Below, piece by piece: positions 62,199 through 64,000 of a DNA stretch of 64,000 nucleotides. Made by a program: the position numbers and the translations under genes. Location of the stretch: contig NZ_CP154858.1 of assembly GCF_041153465.1 (NCBI RefSeq), positions 2,604,001 through 2,668,000 of the forward strand, read 5' to 3'. This stretch comes from Thermohahella caldifontis (GTDB lineage: Bacteria; Pseudomonadota; Gammaproteobacteria; Pseudomonadales; Oleiphilaceae). The first letter of the stretch is position 1. Every line of letters starts with the position of its first letter. The notes beneath the pieces are model-generated. The model made no database searches. It worked only from the letters and a program-made list of their open reading frames with translations, and had not been told where the DNA came from.

Positions 62199-62759
62199 TC
62201 ATTGCATCAGCCCCAGTCGCTTCAGACAGGCTTTCAGGGCCTTGCGGGCGTGGAACATCCGTGTCTTGATGGTGCCTTCCGGTACGGTCAGGATGCGCGC
62301 GATATCCGGATAGCCATGTTCTTCCACGAAGGCCAGGTACACCACATCACGCTGGGCCGCCGGCAGGGCCTTCAGGCAGGTGTCCAGCCCTTTCCGGTAC
62401 TCGTCGTCCGTGGTCTGCTGCCAGGCGGGATCCGGCCGTTCATCTGGCGGCTCCTCGTCCAGAGCCTCCCACCGCTGGCGCTTGCGTGAGCGGATCCGGT
62501 CCAGAATGCGGTGGTGGGTGATGCCCAGCAGCCAGGTCGTGACCCGGGAGCGGCCCTCGAAGCGGTCCGCCTGGTGCCAGACAGTGAGCATGACGTCATT
62601 GAGCACGTCGGCGGCATCCGCCGGTTCGCCCAGACGCTGCAGCGCGAAGGCGTAAATGCGTTGCTGGTGCCGCCGGTAGAACGCTTTCAGTGCCTTCTCG
62701 TCTCCGGCGGCCATGGCCCTGAGCAGGGCGCGATCCTGGTCGTCCGTCGTCCCGGTCAT
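62199..62759 (-). CDS. ECF sigma factor
   Basis: A 186-residue extracytoplasmic-function sigma factor. Region 2 reads DEKALKAFYRRHQQRIYAFALQRLGEPADAADVLNDVMLTVWHQADRFEGRSRVTTWLLGITHHRILDRIRSRKR, and region 4 reads LKALPAAQRDVVYLAFVEEHGYPDIARILTVPEGTIKTRMFHARKALKACL. The ATG overlaps the upstream gene's corrected stop (ATGA). It probably drives its own operon when the anti-sigma factor is released. I see no promoter motif of its own within the window. Confidence 0.93.
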   Translation of the reverse strand: MTGTTDDQDRALLRAMAAGDEKALKAFYRRHQQRIYAFALQRLGEPADAADVLNDVMLTVWHQADRFEGRSRVTTWLLGITHHRILDRIRSRKRQRWEALDEEPPDERPDPAWQQTTDDEYRKGLDTCLKALPAAQRDVVYLAFVEEHGYPDIARILTVPEGTIKTRMFHARKALKACLKRLGLMQ

Positions 62760-63909
62760 GGTGTGGATCCGTTTGCCGCCCGCCGGGCACTCCGGGCCGG
62801 GCTGCGGCCGATCAGCCGCCCGGCCTCGTCAAAGGCGAGCACGCGCCAGCGCAGGGGGCTGCCCGGATTGAGGCGCTCCAGGACCGGGCGGGACAAGGTG
62901 GTTTCAGTTCGGGTGGCGGGCAGCAGCAAACCTGCCAGGGGGGAGTGTCCGGTTCGCCTTCCGCCGTGCCGGGGAGCAGGAATTCGAGCTGGTAGGTCTG
63001 GGCGCCGGCTACCGGTTGCCAGACAAAGCGGGTGTCCCGGCTGATTTCGGCATCTGCAGGCGGTTCCTGCAGGGTGATGGGGCCGGGCTCAGCAGTGTCC
63101 GCCGGTGCCTGGGCCTGCACATAGTAGATCAACCGGACAGGGGGAAGATCTGCCTCGGGTTGCAGGATGCGAAACTGCAGGATATGCAGGCCGGGTTGCC
63201 GGGTCGGCAGTGCCGGGCTGGTGAACTGGCGCGTTGTCCGTCCCAGCCAGCTCTGGCGGTCACGGCGCAGGATGCGGTACACCGGCTGGCCAGAGGTGGA
63301 CGACGGGTCCGCCACTTCCCAGACGCCTTCGAGGGTGCCGCCGCCACTGGCCGTGATTTCCACCGTGGCCATGAGGCTCTCGCCCCGGGCGATCTGGCGG
63401 ACGGTGGCGCCGTCATCAAAGCGCATGTCCAGTCGGGATACGGTCAGTTCACCCGTGCCCGCGCCGGCGGGATACAGTCTGACAGTGACCTCCGGGCCCA
63501 CCCGGGCGCTGCTGTCCGCGAACTGGCGGCGCAGTTCGAACCAGGGCCAGGGCTGGCCGGTGCTGTCGCGGCTATGCGTGAGCTGGCGGACCTGTCCCCG
63601 GGACAGCTGAATGACTTCGGTCAGGCGGCGGGTCTGGCCGGGATCCATGTCCACCCGGATGCTCTTGGGGATGGACAGCAGGGTCCGGGCACCGCCCGGT
63701 GTCGTGATCACCAGGCTGTCGGACCGGATCTGATCCGCACTCCCGCCGCCGGCGGTGGTCAGAACCCACATGACCTGCAGGCGCGCCGGGCCGCTGGTGG
63801 TCAGGTTGAGCGCAGTCGGCAGGGCCGTGGCGTCCTCCAGGATGGCCAGGGCCGGTCCGGCCAGAAGCAGAGCGGCGGCCAGCGCCACCCGTCGCAGTAA
63901 TGTGTTCAT
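62756..63909 (-). CDS. Hypothetical secreted protein with frameshift near the 3' end
   Basis: A 384-residue exported protein (corrected) of no family I recognise. A signal peptide (RRVALAAALLLAGPALA) precedes beta-rich Ig/CARDB-like repeats (LQVMWVLTT, RLDMRFDDGATVRQIARGESLMATVEIT, VWQPVAGAQTYQLEFLLPG). The annotated frame runs into a run of six G at 62938-62943 and stops at 62812. Adding one base gives LAGLLLPATRTETTLSRPVLERLNPGSPLRWRVLAFDEAGRLIG, a plausible fibronectin-like end whose stop overlaps the sigma-factor ATG (ATGA). Its start also overlaps the upstream gene's stop. It is the second visible gene of the operon. Confidence 0.75.
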
Positions 63910-64000
63910 GGCGTTCCCTCCTCACCGTAACGGAACGTGGATTGCAGGCGGATGCCGACCAGCACCTGATAGCCGTCACCCTGGCTGGCAGCGGCACTGC
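63906..64000 (-). CDS. 3' end of an upstream gene, probably an outer-membrane beta-barrel protein
   Basis: Thirty codons at the window edge. The visible tail reads ...GDGYQVLVGIRLQSTFRYGEEGTP, with the alternating hydrophobic pattern and near-terminal aromatic residues of a beta-barrel last strand. Its TGA overlaps the ATG of the next gene (ATGA), so it belongs to the same operon as the sigma factor and protease. The rest lies outside the window. Confidence 0.5.
   Translation of the reverse strand, partial: SAAASQGDGYQVLVGIRLQSTFRYGEEGTP

Noticed and set aside
1..64000. CRISPR arrays, tRNA or rRNA genes, phage structural genes
   Set aside because: No regularly spaced short repeats, cloverleaf signatures, rRNA sequence or phage morphogenesis genes were seen on either strand.

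Overview
The window is GC-rich chromosomal DNA from a gammaproteobacterium, most likely a marine or halophilic heterotroph. This is inferred from gene content and codon use: class Ia ribonucleotide reductase, DctB/DctD, CbpA/CbpM, QueC/QueE, a lone type VI VgrG and many large sensor kinases. No rRNA, tRNA, CRISPR array or prophage was found, and the species cannot be named from the sequence.

Layout. 1-1.8 kb: nrdA end and nrdB. 1.8-6.3 kb: a small accessory patch with a NERD/zinc-ribbon protein, a RhuM-Fic remnant, a frameshifted two-domain gamma-glutamylcyclotransferase, a periplasmic binding protein and a frameshifted DUF4136 lipoprotein. 6.3-13.7 kb: a LemA/GIDE membrane protein with a WYL regulator, an acetyltransferase-nitrilase fusion, a MATE exporter and a spermidine-synthase-like enzyme. 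13.7-18.6 kb: dctB-dctD and a convergent NMT1-GGDEF fusion. 18.7-29.6 kb: a secreted PI-PLC-like/lectin protein diverging from a VgrG with a C-terminal extension of about 700 residues, then three copies of a SUMF1-domain lipoprotein, each behind the same promoter. 26.5-35 kb: two identical inverted copies of a 1448-bp IS (one splitting a DUF3592 gene) and a third, different IS; they surround apt, a purine permease and a MAPEG gene. 35-44.3 kb: a secreted protein, a seven-repeat FG-GAP lipoprotein, ansA, an esterase, a molybdopterin oxidoreductase, an AEC transporter and queE-queC. 44.3-53.2 kb: two hybrid kinases, an M4 protease with a discoidin domain and an AraC regulator. 53.3-60 kb: a DnaQ-like exonuclease, an Fe-ADH/SCP2 fusion, a LysR/EamA divergent pair, a candidate structured RNA and cbpA-cbpM. 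60-64 kb: an operon with an ECF sigma factor, anti-sigma factor and subtilisin-like protease.

The most promising region for an undescribed system is 18.7-29.6 kb. A VgrG-borne putative effector meets, tail to tail, an array of lipoproteins with nearly identical N-terminal halves and divergent patches, a pattern typical of immunity gene arrays. A second theme is that at least six genes carry frameshifts, mostly one base missing from a run of five or six identical bases. This suggests sequencing error rather than six real pseudogenes, so the affected entries give both the pieces and the likely intact product.
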